Origin: Basidiobolus meristosporus CBS 931.73
Lineage: Eukaryota > Basidiobolomycota > Basidiobolomycetes > Basidiobolales > Basidiobolaceae
Direction: 5' to 3'
NCBI GenBank assembly: GCA_002104905.1
Contig: MCFE01000378.1
Span: 20,295 to 84,294, forward strand
DNA: 64,000 nt
This document shows, piece by piece, positions 24,627 to 36,851 of the stretch (its first letter is position 1; each line of letters starts with the position of its first letter). The position numbers were made by a program, and so were the translations under genes. The notes beneath the pieces are model-generated. The model worked only from the letters and a program-made list of their open reading frames with translations. It had not been told where the DNA came from and did no database searches.

Positions 24627-25978
24627 ATGGGTAACGAACCTAGCAAACAGTTGGTAAACCTCCCATTGGGTTACCGTAAACGTGGGAAAACTCAGCCGGT
24701 GTCCATTCATTTTCCTCACAATAATCGAGAAAACAGTGAATACGTTCGTGATGTACACTTGGTCATGCTGTCGTCTTCACCGGAAAGTGAGGAAGAGGAG
24801 GAGGAAGAGAGAATCGGCACTGAAGATGACCGATACATATCCAGTCACGAAGAAGGTTCACTGGATAAACTGGCGGAATATGGCATTGAGGCTTTCACGT
24901 TCACCAATCTAGATTCCTTGATAAACATTAGCCTCTGTTCTAAAGGGTTGATTCGCCTGTCGCGCAATATAGGCCACCTTAGTAATTCCCATTACTTCCA
25001 GCTGTAAGCAAATATTCTATTACGAACGTTAGCACGAGTGTCAATTAACATTGTTCCTTTAATAACGAGTATAGCTGCTGCAACAAACTACGAACAGTGC
25101 CTCTAGAGATAGGATACCTCCAGCAGCTGACCATTCTTGATCTCTCTAATAATCAAATAGAGACCCTCCCGGAGACACTAGGATTACTCACTGCTTTGGT
25201 GGAGCTGAAGTTATCCGACAATAAGTTACGAACTCTGCCTCGTTCTATGGCTGCGTTAACACAGCTATCGGTGCTTAGACTAAACAACAATTCCTTTCAA
25301 GAGATTCCGCGGCTTGTAGGACATCTTACTAACCTAGTGAATCTCGACGTCGCCAATAACAATATAAAATACCTGCCAGCAGAAATCACTCGACTACCGT
25401 TTCTAAGAAGAATCTGGGTAGATGACTGCCCACTCATTACAGAGATCGACAGCTTCACTTGCCAGCCCAGTTCAAGTCCCCAAAGCCTTCTCGAGGCCTC
25501 GGCACGCTCCATCATCCGGAACAGACTGCCTGTTCACAAGTACGCACCAAAGCGTATACTGAATTATTTACAATCCGCCAAGACGTGCACATATTGTGGA
25601 GGTCCATTTTTTGAGTATTCAGTCATCAGGGCCCGGATGCTCGAAAAGAATGACCAAGCCATACCTATTGTGTATTACTTATGCGAGGCTCATTGGAATA
25701 CCGATGCTGAGCGGGTGAAGCTATTATTCTGTCAACGAGCCGGGAATTCCCACAGAACCTATGCCAACTCGACCAAGAAGAAGAAGGGGTCACAACGTAG
25801 TGACTCGGATAGTTCCATTCCACAGCTGCCGCCATTGCCCTCCCACTCGTCCCGGTTTTCTACTCTGATTGCTGGTCGCCGACTGCTTCGCAAGAGTCCT
25901 CTCTTGCAAAACCAGAGCCACGCCAATCCTGGTGGTGGCAATTTAACAATGGCTGCGACTACTGAATTTGTTGCATAG
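24627..25978 (+). CDS. Leucine-rich-repeat protein with putative N-myristoyl anchor
   Basis: Two exons, 24627-25003 and 25075-25978, with a 71-nt intron (GTAAGC...TATAG) falling inside an LRR unit; 426 residues. N-terminus MGNEPSKQ fits an N-myristoylation site. An acidic run (SEEEEEEERIGTEDD) lies near residue 60. About six LRRs of the L-x2-L-x-L-x2-N-x-I/L-x2-LP type run from about residue 95 to 235 (LTILDLSNNQIETLPETLG, LVELKLSDNKLRTLPRSM, LSVLRLNNNSFQEIP, LVNLDVANNNIKYLP). A C-terminal segment then carries paired cysteines CTYCGGPFF and YYLCEAHW. LRR-only proteins of this kind are scaffolds (Shoc2/Ras-suppressor-like). The Cys-containing C-terminal module could bind metal, but I do not recognise a named domain. 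Specific partner unknown. Confidence 0.82.
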
Positions 25979-27229
25979 AATATACCCTATAGATCCTGGT
26001 GGGCTCTACTATTGGAGAGTCCCAAATCTCTCAATATGCGATTTATTGTTGGACTTTTGTTTTCATGGGTAATAAATATGCTATTATGTTGGTTATACAT
26101 CAAGTTTTGGATATATGCTCTTTAATTGGATATAGTAGGCCCACGTGTTTATCCAGTTCATGTTCATCAGGGACTAAACAAACCAACACATGGTGTATTT
26201 CATCGATGTAGTCTCATAATTGCAAATTAGCGCTATTGCACTCAAGCCACATCACTGTTACCAATGCACTGCACTTGGATATCTTTAAATCAGATACAGT
26301 AATCCCACCCAGACTCCCCCAGAGACCTCCAAACCTAGCCCCTATCACTATTTTTAGTAGTGTAGATACTGTATTTCTACCAGTTGCTTATCAAGTGATG
26401 ATTCATAAGTCCAATGCACTATATTTGTCTTCTGTAGCTATATGTTTGGTCTGGCCAGCCAAAATTCTGTCTAGTTCTAGCCTTGATGCTCTTGAAGTAT
26501 CAATGATGGAACCCAGGGAAGCTGCCTCTTAAGTACCATATTATTGTTTGGTTAACAATACTACCAATACAATGCAATTTGCATGGGTGACATTCAAGTC
26601 CACCTCCATGTTCTCAACGCGCACATGATTGTACTCCCTTTATTAGATATGAAAAGGGCTGGCGCTTATTCTACCCAGGGCACCAAGTAATACACTCACT
26701 GGGCCTAACTGTCTTCAGATCACTTGGTGCATATTCCTGTTTCATCATGATAGCACAAATATCTACATGTAGCATATTCACAGCTAGATACTCCCATGTA
26801 TTTACTGATTATCCTATAGCTCCAAACCATATCAGTTCCCTGAACCAGAGTCATGAACACCAGTCAAATATGCATGACCATAAGAATGAATATCAGGGCC
26901 TTCTGATTGCACCATCTCCAAAACCAAGATCTGCATAAAGTTGCGTAATTCTCATGAAGCACTATTCCCGCCTTCTTTGGACAACGCTGCCGCAGCCAAT
27001 TGTGTGAATCTGCCCTAAAATGGCCACATTGATACGAGTTCCCATAATCGATGACAAGCGCTTTATTTTTGGTAACATTCAACCTTTGCTCTCCCCCAAA
27101 CTGACATGCCATCGTTCCACCAAGATTCTTTGTATTCGTAGTACCGTCACTTGTATTGTACGTTGCCATAGCATCTATCATCATCTGTAGTACAGCTGGT
27201 TGAATACAAGTGGTCCATAACTAGATACC
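25979..27229. other. Intergenic region, possibly degenerate mobile-element traces
   Basis: Between two convergent genes. A minus-strand open stretch at 26,864-27,184 and a plus-strand one at 26,236-26,532 have biased composition, but I could not match either to a family. No LTR or inverted repeat found here. Confidence 0.3.
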
Positions 27230-28342
27230 TCAGTTGCCTGTTTCAAGCCATGGGATCTCTTCTGCACTGTACTTGTAGGCACGGAACAATGCATTCGATT
27301 CGTGTTTGAATACTGATAGCTGTGGCACCTTGTACTTCGCAAAGTGGGGATTGACATACTCCCAGCACAGCTGACCATCCTTGGTGACCTCAAAGATACG
27401 ACCAAAGGCTGCTTCAGTGATAAGGGTATTGCCGTTTCCTAAACGCTGAGCACCACCCATGAAAGGTGTGAAGAACGCTTCCATTTGTGGATCCCTATAC
27501 TCCCAGACAATTTGCTTGGTTTCGCGATCCACCTCGATAATACGAGAAAAGTTGACGCTCTCTCCAGTCCGGAACGCTCCATTGTCAAAGATCAAGATGT
27601 TGCCGTTATCAAGCTCGTTGGCATTGTGTTGCTGAGCAACCACGTTAGAGTCTAGATGCCAGATGACTTTGCCGGTGCTTCTTTCAATGATGATGACCGC
27701 CGATACGCTGCGAAGACTGGCCAGGATGTTACCGTCCTTGAGGGGGTAGACGGTGTTGATCAGTGGCCAATGCTCCCGAGGATAGTGGGCCTGCAATGGG
27801 AAAGTCTCCTTTGGTAAATGTTCGAATGCTCTCCAAGACCAGATCTCATTGTTGTCAGCATCCACTTCCTTGATGATATCACTATAAACCTTCCCTCCTG
27901 GTGCTTCCGTACCAGGTACTCCGCCTAGTACCCTTTGGGCATCTTCATCGGATAGCTCCTCCAAGGTTGTATACAGTATATTGCCATTATCTTGGTGGTG
28001 GGCGTCATGATGGGCGTAAGGATCCTTGTGTTCACGAACGATGTTTCCTTGGGGATCGACCTGTAACATCGCTCCTCCGCGATACTTTTCCCAGAATAAG
28101 AACAGATGAGGCTCATCGGGTAACGCCCCGTTAACCGCCAGGTTTCCATTAGCTAGGATGCGGGCATGTCTACCGGGACGATAAGGAAGTTTCCATTGGT
28201 GTACCTGGTTGCCGTCGTTGTCGACGAGATAAACAGAATCTGGGGAAGTAAGAGGGGCAAAGAGGGTATATCCAGGAAAGACCTGCTCTTTGTCAACACC
28301 GATAAGGCCAACACCGCGACGACGAAGAGTATTTTGTTCCAT
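27230..28342 (-). CDS. Arylsulfotransferase (ASST)-family beta-propeller protein, intronless
   Basis: Single-exon ORF of 370 residues beginning MEQNTLRRRGVGLIG. It consists of repeated propeller blades with the pattern [IV]-x-D-x2-G-x-x-x-x-W (LVDNDGNQVHQWKLPY, QVDPQGNIVREHKD, IIERSTGKVIWHLD, EVDRETKQIVWEYRD, EVTKDGQLCWEY) and gene-finder-clear NGN turns (ANGNLAVNG, DNGNILYTT, DNGNILIFDNG, GNGNTLITEA). His-rich motif HHDAHHQDNGN sits where ASST enzymes carry an active-site histidine. The family transfers sulfate between phenolic compounds in bacteria; fungal members exist but are poorly studied. No signal peptide or introns, unlike the multi-exon neighbours, which fits (but does not prove) acquisition from bacteria. 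Whether it is a true sulfotransferase is open. Confidence 0.8.
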   Translation of the reverse strand: MEQNTLRRRGVGLIGVDKEQVFPGYTLFAPLTSPDSVYLVDNDGNQVHQWKLPYRPGRHARILANGNLAVNGALPDEPHLFLFWEKYRGGAMLQVDPQGNIVREHKDPYAHHDAHHQDNGNILYTTLEELSDEDAQRVLGGVPGTEAPGGKVYSDIIKEVDADNNEIWSWRAFEHLPKETFPLQAHYPREHWPLINTVYPLKDGNILASLRSVSAVIIIERSTGKVIWHLDSNVVAQQHNANELDNGNILIFDNGAFRTGESVNFSRIIEVDRETKQIVWEYRDPQMEAFFTPFMGGAQRLGNGNTLITEAAFGRIFEVTKDGQLCWEYVNPHFAKYKVPQLSVFKHESNALFRAYKYSAEEIPWLETGN

Positions 28343-29412
28343 AATGATTACTGGGAATTCGAGTGAGATGTAGAAAGGGGTAGCCAGACCGACGAATTTA
28401 TATTCGGAATCTGGTATTTGACATGCCTAAAATTGCGCAAGACAAGCGCAACCCTTGCGTGATGGAAATGGCACTTATCACGCAATTAGCTCGAGCGTTG
28501 GTACAATCCGCGAATTAGATGAATGATAATCAGGGCAAGAGTAGTCGACCTCAACAAAACATCTAGGAGGGTGCTATATCAAGTACCCAAAATGATCGTG
28601 GTGCCTACCTTGATGTGTGTTCAACTGTTCAGATTTCCTTCCCTCTTGGGTCTTTTTGTCATGGTGACATCAGTCCCGATACTTCCATGCACACCTGTGA
28701 GATGTCAATAAGGTCAAGAAACCTATAATCTTTAGGAATACTACCAATGCCATTAAGCATACCACGGCCATTACAAGTGGGGCGATATTACGGTTGTGGT
28801 ATCAGCAAACTTTGTATAGCCCAGTTTCATGCTCATGGCTCGAGACCAAATGTTTCATGGCTTCAGGAATGCTGTAATATTACCAAATTCTAACAAGCTC
28901 TATCCAGACTTGATTCCATCAGCTCTGTGGGGATCCTAAACTATTCAGGCCCCACATCCACATTGCTTTTGCCAATCTAACTCATATTTCACTCCTATAA
29001 GACAAGTATCCATTTGAGTAACAAAGTCATTTCCTATGAACATAATGGTGTTTGTAGTCTTTAAAGGCCTAATGTTGAGCTTTGAGTATTGGTATGCGCA
29101 GCCTCAAGGGCATAGGAATCTGCTTTAGCTTGTTAATGCTGAAATATATTTTCCTCAGTGTTCTAAATAAGGAGGCAGTGTTGCCCTTTTGCCAGCTTGA
29201 TGGAGAAAATATGGGGCCTTTTAGAGAAGTCAGATATACTGATAACCTCCAGGCCTTCACTGATTTTAGAAGGTAGTCAATATCCTAGAAGCTCAATTTT
29301 AAGAAAACAACTCAATAGTTGAATATAAGCTAAATAGAGTTTATATTATATGAGTGGTTTAGGTGCAAGATATATACTAAAAACATGATTATTGAGCTAA
29401 AGTACTTGTATA
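28343..29412. other. Boundary region between gene-rich and transposon-rich halves
   Basis: About 1 kb with no supported gene. Composition shifts from the gene-rich side to AT-richer, stop-rich sequence typical of decayed elements. Short reading windows on the minus strand (around 28,960-29,060) are open but unassignable. Confidence 0.35.
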
Positions 29413-29493
29413 TGTTGTAAGAGATTGCAAGACATTGGAAGTCATTGGAAGAACAAGTTGAGTATGTGGTTTTCACTTAATGATGTATTGGGT
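29413..29493 (-). repeat. Truncated copia family 1 LTR in reverse orientation
   Basis: Eighty-one bases starting TGTTGTAAGAG and containing TATGTGGTTTTCACTTAATGAT, matching the terminal ~80 bases of the family 1 LTR read from the minus strand (compare the same block at 39,105-39,185). It breaks off a few bases before the forward LTR at 29,498, so two LTR ends sit head to head. Confidence 0.7.
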
Positions 29494-29497
29494 GTAA

Positions 29498-31002
29498 TGT
29501 TATAAATTTGTAATTCCACCTCAATATTCACCTGACTTGGTCACTTAGATTGTTACCTACAAAACTTAGAGAATACTGATCAAATTCATTGTTGGGATTT
29601 ACCTGAGACATTTTCACCAAAATATCAAGTACTCAGAGCATGAAAATTAGATAAGTTATCCAGACAGCCCCAATCTTTGCACACATATTCTTGGGACCTT
29701 CCTAAGCCTATCCTATAGGCTTGTAATGCCAAGACCATGAAAAAGTATCAATACTACTTCTACATTCAACAAATCATTAAGTGAAAATCACATAATCAAC
29801 TTGTCCTCCCAATCACTTCCCATATATCCAAGACTCTTGCAGCAGGTTATGAGCCCCAAGCTGTCACTTGCTGCAATATCTACTACTGCTATTACTAAAG
29901 TCTTTCCTTCTGCTGTAAAGGTGGATGGACTTAACCACCAAGTGTGGATAGTGAAGATGAAGATGCTGCTACAAGAAAGCAGCCTTTGGGATATTGTCAT
30001 GGGAGTAGAATTCCCTCCAAAAGTGTGCACCAGGAGGCCACCAAGTATCAGAAGGAAGAACAAAGTGCCTTTAACTGCATTTGCCCCAATGTCAAACACA
30101 TATTGCTAATTCAATGCTTGAGAGCAAAAATGGCAAAGAATGCCAGGAAGGCATTAGAAGACACTTACCAGTCATGTTCAGCTGCTAAGAAAATGTATCT
30201 GAGAAAAAATTCTTTATTACAATGATGATCCCAGGAGAAGAAATGAAAGATCTAATTGACTGAGTCACCCTGCTGATGGATGAGACTGAATCTGTGAGCA
30301 TACCAACTATTGATGAGGATGCAACAGTTACCATCCTGAATAGCCTGTCAGACAGGTTTTAGGGCCTTGTATCAGCCCTAGAGTCCAGAAATGAAGATCT
30401 GACCTTAAATTATGTACATGGAAGGCTCTTGCATGAAGAATTAAAAAAATCAAGTGCCAATAAGAAGGAAAAAGAAAATGCTTTAATAAGCAACAATAGC
30501 CTATAAATAAAGTACACAAGATCCTTCAAAGGTAATAGCAACCTGTTTTGCAACTACTGCTAAAGTAAAGGACACACATCTGACCAGTGCCTTAAAAAGA
30601 GAAAAAATCAGCAGAAAAAGCCTGAAAATGGAAATGCCACAACAGCAGAAGATACACTATATATATCTGCACTCAATATAACCACAAACAAGAGTTCTTA
30701 AACATGGTATACTGGCACTGGAGCATCTCAACATTTCACACACCAAAAAGAACTTTTTACCCAATATCAAGAAATTTCAATTAAGATGGTTTCATAGGTG
30801 TTAATAGAACACTTGATGCAGTTGGCAAAGGAAACATCCAAGTAAGCCTTAGAAGCAGTGAAGAAAGCCACACACTTACATTCAAAGAAGTACTCCAAGC
30901 ACAGGTAATAGCCAGGGATCTACTATCTATCAGTAAGTTCACAGCAGAAGTACTCTGTTTCAATTTTGACAATTCTTCATGTATGATCAAAGCTGACCAA
31001 AA
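29498..31002 (+). mobile_element. Truncated, decayed copia family 1 element (5' LTR, gag, start of protease)
   Basis: 5' LTR 29,498-29,844 (TGTTATAAATTTG ... CTCTTGCAGCA), immediately followed by the primer-binding site GGTTATGAGCCCC. Gag-like reading starts near 29,851 (MSPKLSLAAISTTAIT, then HQVWIVKMKMLLQESSLWDIV) and is broken by frameshifts and stops. A zinc-knuckle region (CFATTA/CKSKGHTSDQCLKK) lies near 30,546-30,600, and the protease/pre-integrase segment with WYTGTGASQHFTHQKE (normally DSGAS; the Asp is lost) near 30,707-30,760. Collinearity with the copies at 43,285 and 33,324 ends at about 31,003, where tnp2-related repeat DNA begins. No 3' LTR. Not functional. Confidence 0.8.
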
Positions 31003-32430
31003 GAAATCTGGCATACTTTGGTAAAGTTGTTCTGACAGTAATTAGTTGCTTGTTGTGTCCAACTCAACCTTGCATAGCTTAACTGAACATCTATGAATTG
31101 CAGATACTTAGCTTCTTAATGCCAAAGGCATAAGTATTTCTATGTGCACATTTTGGCTCAGTATTTTCCAGCTCTTCATGGCTGTCCTCCATGTGCCAAC
31201 TCATCACTCTATGATGGACTTGATGGTTATATTCTTGATGAGATTGGTATATGGTAGTACTTGCAACTTGACTTGTCTTCCTACTTCCCACACATGCACT
31301 TCATAGGAAACTCCCATTAGGTAATGCAACACCCAATATACTCCACACACCAGGCAGGCTGGAGTAGTCTGTGTGTGCAGTAGCACCAGAGATCTACATG
31401 CTCAGCTGTATGCTTGCAGTACAGCCACTCAAATCCTGCTGCAAACTCCTTGCATAAAAACTGTAGATGCACCAAATTTTGGCATTGATGATCTGCTTCT
31501 GGATAAAAATTCCTTCAATGTCAGCATACAACTCCCAATCCTTCCAATGTACTCTGGGTAGAAATTGCTTCAGAAGGCAACTTGAACAAATAAATGTCCA
31601 ATCCTTCCATTGATATTGTTGCATATGCATGTGTATATTGTTTGGAGCTTGTGAAAATACATTGGGTAGTGGATGCTCTGTAATACCTTGCCAATTCCTT
31701 CAAGTTTTTCCCGTATCTCAAAGGGCTGACTTAACCTGAAATGCCCCATGCACAACTTGGTCAATAATAAAGAGATATTGTTGAAGTACAAGTACACCCT
31801 ATGAGAAATAATTTGGTCCCACAGGTGGATCCAATCCAGATCAGCTGTCAAAATCCTGCAATGAGGCCATCAAAACGCCAGTGGCTTGGAATCATTGATG
31901 CTCTTTACAATCTTATGATGGAATTGTTATAGAATTATGCTGACTCTACTGCTATATAGGTAGGTAAAGTTGATGGTGCTCAGGTGGTTGTGCAATGGGA
32001 CCTTGATAGCATTCTGATGGTCTTGTTGCAATCTACACTTACTTGAGCAGCAAGAAACTTGAGAGTATTTTGACAGCCTTAATGCAGACATCTGTTTGCA
32101 TTATAACAGCAGTATAGTGGCCTACATCTAGTACTGTATAATGCTACTGTATCAATTTACCAAGTGGCATTTCCTGTTGGTACCTCCCCTTGCACCATTC
32201 ACATATTTCATTGTAGAATCACCCCATTTTATTTGCTTACTCACAGCTACCATGTGTATTCTGTTGTACTATATTATGAGTAGTCTGGAGCATGTCCTGC
32301 AATGTAAAGGCTAATCAACAGTATACAACAACTTTCAGTATGCTAATATTGGGATAGATTATTGGGAGTTTGATATACTTGTAGAAGATATAGCTTTCAC
32401 AATTATCCTCAGTCAGAGGCTCAAAATATA
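31003..32430. mobile_element. Decayed tnp2/CACTA-related repeat block
   Basis: No intact frame. The part 31,003-31,800 matches 55,700-56,500 in the same orientation (shared features: ATTAGTTGCTTGTTG, CTGTCCTCCATGTGCCAA, and on the minus strand the peptide pattern WHMEDS[HQ][ED]EL.NTE..CAH). The part 31,820-32,420 matches 54,960-55,470 (GATCAGCTGTCAAAAT, then TACCA[GA]GTGG). It is thus a mosaic of the same transposon family whose transposase is seen more clearly at 40.0-42.4 kb and 57.7-59.2 kb. Junctions are approximate. Confidence 0.5.
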
Positions 32431-32973
32431 CCGGAGGCAGTCCTTACCACTTCTAGAGCAGAATTCTGAGCTTTGGTTTACTATTGGGCCTATATGGTTC
32501 TATGCTAACTTTTTCTTATTTGGAAGGCACTTTACTTTCTAAGAAGATGCTTCCTTGTTTAGAAATATTGAGCTCCCCTTAAACTAAAGGGTATGGTAAA
32601 GGGGTCTCCATATGGGTCTTTAGACCTAAAGGGGTTTCTTTGGAGTAGAGGGGCTACTTACAGTGGTCTCTACAGGAGTGTCTTTAAAGTGAAGGGGCAT
32701 ATTAGGGAGGACTTTTCAACAGATAAGTGGTAGTTTTCTTGCAGATCTTGGATAGGATTCTTGTGAGCTATCCAGTCTCTTTACTTGTATAGTACCAATC
32801 AAAGTCAGAATACTCAACAGTGCAAGTGACAAAAGAGAAATCTTGTAACCTTCAAACTTGTAAGTGTAGTGTGGAGATTCAGCAAAGAGAGGCCATCTTT
32901 TTTGGCTTTTAGCTGAGGAAGTCATATATATCGCAATTTGCAAGGATCAAGGTTTTTAGTCAATTGTTCAAGT
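32431..32973. other. Unassigned spacer with short G-run repeats
   Basis: About 540 bases between the tnp2-like block and the copia element at 32,974. Within 32,580-32,700 the motif AAAGGGG (or GAGGGG) recurs five to six times at 25-60 base spacing. No ORF or known element recognised. The last five bases (CAAGT, 32,969-32,973) are the target duplication of the next element. Confidence 0.3.
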
Positions 32974-33323
32974 TGTTGTAAGAGTCTTGGAGATATTGGA
33001 AGTGATTTAGAGAACAAGTAGATTATGTGGTTTTCACTTGATGATTTATTGAATGAAAAAGTAGTATTTATACTTTTACCTGGTCTTGGATTACAAACAC
33101 ATAGAATAGGTTAAGAAAGGTCCCAAGAGCATGTGTGCAAAGTTTGGGGCTGTTTAGACAACATTTTGAGAATTTTCATGTTCTGGGTACCTGGTATTTT
33201 GGTGAAAATATTCTAAGTCAATCCCAACAAGGAATTTGGTCAGTATTCTCTAGGATTTGAGGGTAATGATCTAAGTGACTAAGTTAGGTGAGTATTTAGG
33301 TGGAAATACAAATTTTTACAACA
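32974..33323 (-). repeat. 3' LTR of copia element at 32,974-39,453
   Basis: 350 bp, TGTTGTAA...TTACAACA inverted ends. On its own strand it contains a CAATAAATCATTAAGTG-like block and TATA-like TATAAATACT, the presumed promoter. Followed on the outside by CAAGT. Confidence 0.9.
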
Positions 33324-36300
33324 CTCCCACTCAGCTAAATGTTCATACTGACTAGTCCTAATTTTGACCTAAGATATTGAAACTTGTCTCTAGCTAATGG
33401 TTTGGTAAATATGTCTGCAATCATTTCATATGAAGGACAGTAAACTAGGCTAACTAAGTTATTCTCTATAGCTTCACATATGAAATAAAGTCTAATATCT
33501 ATGTGCTTGGTTCTAGCATGAAAAGTTGGATTTCTACCTAATTGTATACATCCTTGAATATCTTGAAATAAAGTAATAGGCGTTTTTTGACATAGACCTA
33601 AATCTGTAAAAAGCTTTCTTAACCACATTGCTTCTTTTGTAGCTTCCCAGGCTGCCAAATACTCTGCTTCTGTGGTGGAAAGTGCTACAGTTGGTTGCTT
33701 TCTTGAGTTCCATGAAATTGCTCCTTTACAGTAAAGAAAGGTACATCCTGTGGTGGATCTTCTGTCTTCTAAATTTTGTTCCCAATCAGCATCAGAGTAT
33801 CCCACAAAATCCTTCTCTGGATCCTTGTAAGTGTATCTTAAGCAGATATCAGCAGTTCCTTTTAGGTATCTAAAAATCTGCTTAACTGCTGCAATATGAT
33901 CAGATCCATAGTCCTGATTATGTTGGCTGACAACTGCCACTGAATATGAGATATCGGGACGTGTTCCAAGCATGATATACAGCAGACTGCTGACCATTGA
34001 TTGATAAGGAAAGTCAGGGCTTTCAGATGGCACCAAGCTCTCTTGATTTGGTTGAGTTTTGACCAAGTTAAGGTTTGTCTCCATTGGGGTAGCTGTTGGT
34101 TTAGAGTCTTCCATTTGGTACTTCTTCAGTATATCTTGAATATACTTTGATTGGCTTAGGGTGATAGTCTGGGTACTTCTGTCTCTGGAGAACTTAATCC
34201 CCAAGTAGTAACTAAGTTCTCCTAGATTGGACATCTTGAGCTCCCTAGATAGGCTGGATTTAGTCTCTTCCAATGTTTCTAGGTTATTGGTGGCTATAAT
34301 AAGATCATCCACATATAGAGCTAATAGAGCTGGGTTTGCTCTATCTGGCTTATAGTATATACTGTAGTCAGCATTACTTCATTTGAAACTCAAAGATTCC
34401 AAATAAGAATCTATCTTGCAATGCCAGGCTCTTGGTGATTGTTTGAGACCATATAGTGACTTTTTAAGCTTGCAGACCAAATGGGGGTTATCTTGGTGCG
34501 CAAACCCATCAGGCTGGTCCATATATATGTCCTCATCAAGTTCTCCATTCAAAAAGGCAGTTTTTACATCCATTTGATGAATAAAAACTTATATTTGGCT
34601 GCAATAGCAAATATTAATCTGATGGAATTAAGCTTGGCTACCAGTGCAAAGGTCTCAGTATAGTCAAGTCCTTTTGTTTGAGAGTATCCTTTGGCTACAA
34701 GTCTTGCTTTGTATCTTTCAATTGCACCAATAGCCTTGTATTTTGTCTTGAAGACCCATCTGCATCCAATTGATTTTTGGTCAATTGGTAATTTGACTAA
34801 GTCCCAAGTTTGATTTTCCATCAGGGCCTGATATTCCTCAGTCATTGCAGATCTCTAAAACTTTGTCTGAGGGCTATTTAGGGCCACTTTTACAGTCTGG
34901 GGTTCATCAATATGGACTGAATAGGCATAGGCCAAGTTTGTACCCTCATTGATATAGTAATTTGGGCTATTTCTTGTCTGATTGGAGCTCTGGGCATTTG
35001 ATACCGGAATGATCACTTCTGGGATATTCCTGGGCATTGATTCTGGCTGAACCATGGTTGTAGAGTCCTCTGGAGTGAAAAAATTTTCATTGTTTTGCTC
35101 TGATTCAATCCTAACAATTGGTGAACTTGAGATCAAATTCTTGTCATCATCTGAAATCAATTTTTTGTGAAAGTTTTGCATTTTCATCAATCAACATATC
35201 CCTGGACTTGATAAGCTTCTTTGCTTTGGTATTGTAGAGTCTGTACACCTTACTCTCATTGCAGTAGCCCAAAAATATGCATTTTACACTTCTTGACTCA
35301 AATTTTGACTGATTTCCTGCCAGTTTTTTGGCATATGCTGTACACCCAAATATTCTTTGATGTTCTGCACTTGGTCTGTATCCATACATGCTTCAAATGG
35401 AGTAGAAGTACGAAGTACTCTGTTATAACTCCTATTTTTAAGGTATACAGCAGTGGCACTGATTCCGCCCAAAAATAATAGGATAATTTTTGATCATGGA
35501 TCATAGTTCTTGCCATATCAATTATTGATCTGTTAGCATGTTCTGCTACTCCATTTTGCTGTGAGGAGTATGGAACAGTAGTCTCTTGCTTTATCCCATG
35601 AATTTTGCAGAAGTGGATGAAGAGTTTTGAGGTATATACTCCACCATTGTCAGAGCGTATTTTCTTGATTTTTTCACCAGTTTCTCTCTCCACCATGTCT
35701 TTAAACTCCCTGAGCTTAGACAGAGCTTCTTCCTTTCTTTCCATGAAGTAGACTCATGTGTATCTTGTATAATCATCAATAAAAGTGATTAAATACTTCA
35801 TCCCACCTAAGGATAAATTTTGCATAGGTCCACACAGATCTGAGTGAATTAGATCTAATTTTTTCTTAGTTCTGATTAACCCAGAGCTCTTGAACAGTTG
35901 TCTGGCTTGTTTCCCATATATACAGGCTTCACAGTGCTCCAAATTAGCTAGGGGATCAATTTTCACTCCAGAAATTAGCTGATCTTTGATCATTTTACAC
36001 AAATAATCAAAATTGATGTGTCCAAATCTCCTGTGCCAAAGCATTGATGTTTCTTCATTCAAGTTACTTATATTGGCTTCCAAATATGATGGAATATAAG
36101 TCAACTTGTATAGACTCTGATCTCTGATGCCCAAAGCAATATGGGCACCATTTTGATCAGTAATCCTGTATCAGAATTGTCAAAACTGAAACTGAGTCCT
36201 TCTGCTGTGGCCTTGCTTACAGAGAGTAGGTTCTTGGCTATTTCTGGTACATAGAGTACTTCTTTAAAGGTCAGTGTATGGCTTCCTTCACTGCTTCTAA

Positions 36301-36851
36301 GGTTTACTTGGATAGTTCCTTCTCCCACCGCATCAAGTGTTCTATAGTCACCCCTGAAAACCTTCATAATTGGAATTTCTTGATATTGGGTAAGAAGTTC
36401 TTTTTGGTGTGTAAAGTGTTGAGAAACTCCAGAGTCAATATACCACATCTGAGAATCCTTGTTTGTGGTCATATTTAGTGCAGATATGAATAGTCTGTCT
36501 TCAGATGTTGCAGCATTTCCATATTCAGGCTTCTTTTGCTGATTATCTTTCTTTTTGAGACACCAGTCTGGTGTGTGTCCTTTCCTGTTGCAGTAGCTGC
36601 AAAATAGGCTGCTGTTGCTATTGTAGGGTCTTGGGTACCTCCTTTGTTGGTTATTATTGCTTATTAAAGCATTTTCTTCTTCTGTTTATTGACGCTTGAT
36701 TTTCTTAATTCTTCATCCAGGAGCCTTCCATATATGTAATTAAAGGTCAAATCTTCAGTTCTGGACTCTAGGGCTGATACAAGGCCCTGAAACATGTCTG
36801 TCAGACTATTCAGGATGGTAACTATCACATCCTCATCAGTAGTTGGTATGC

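Noticed and set aside
26864-27184. Minus-strand open frame with a GHFRAD-type segment resembling a gag zinc knuckle
   Set aside because: The C-x2-C-x4-H-x4-C spacing is not present and no other retroelement landmarks surround it.
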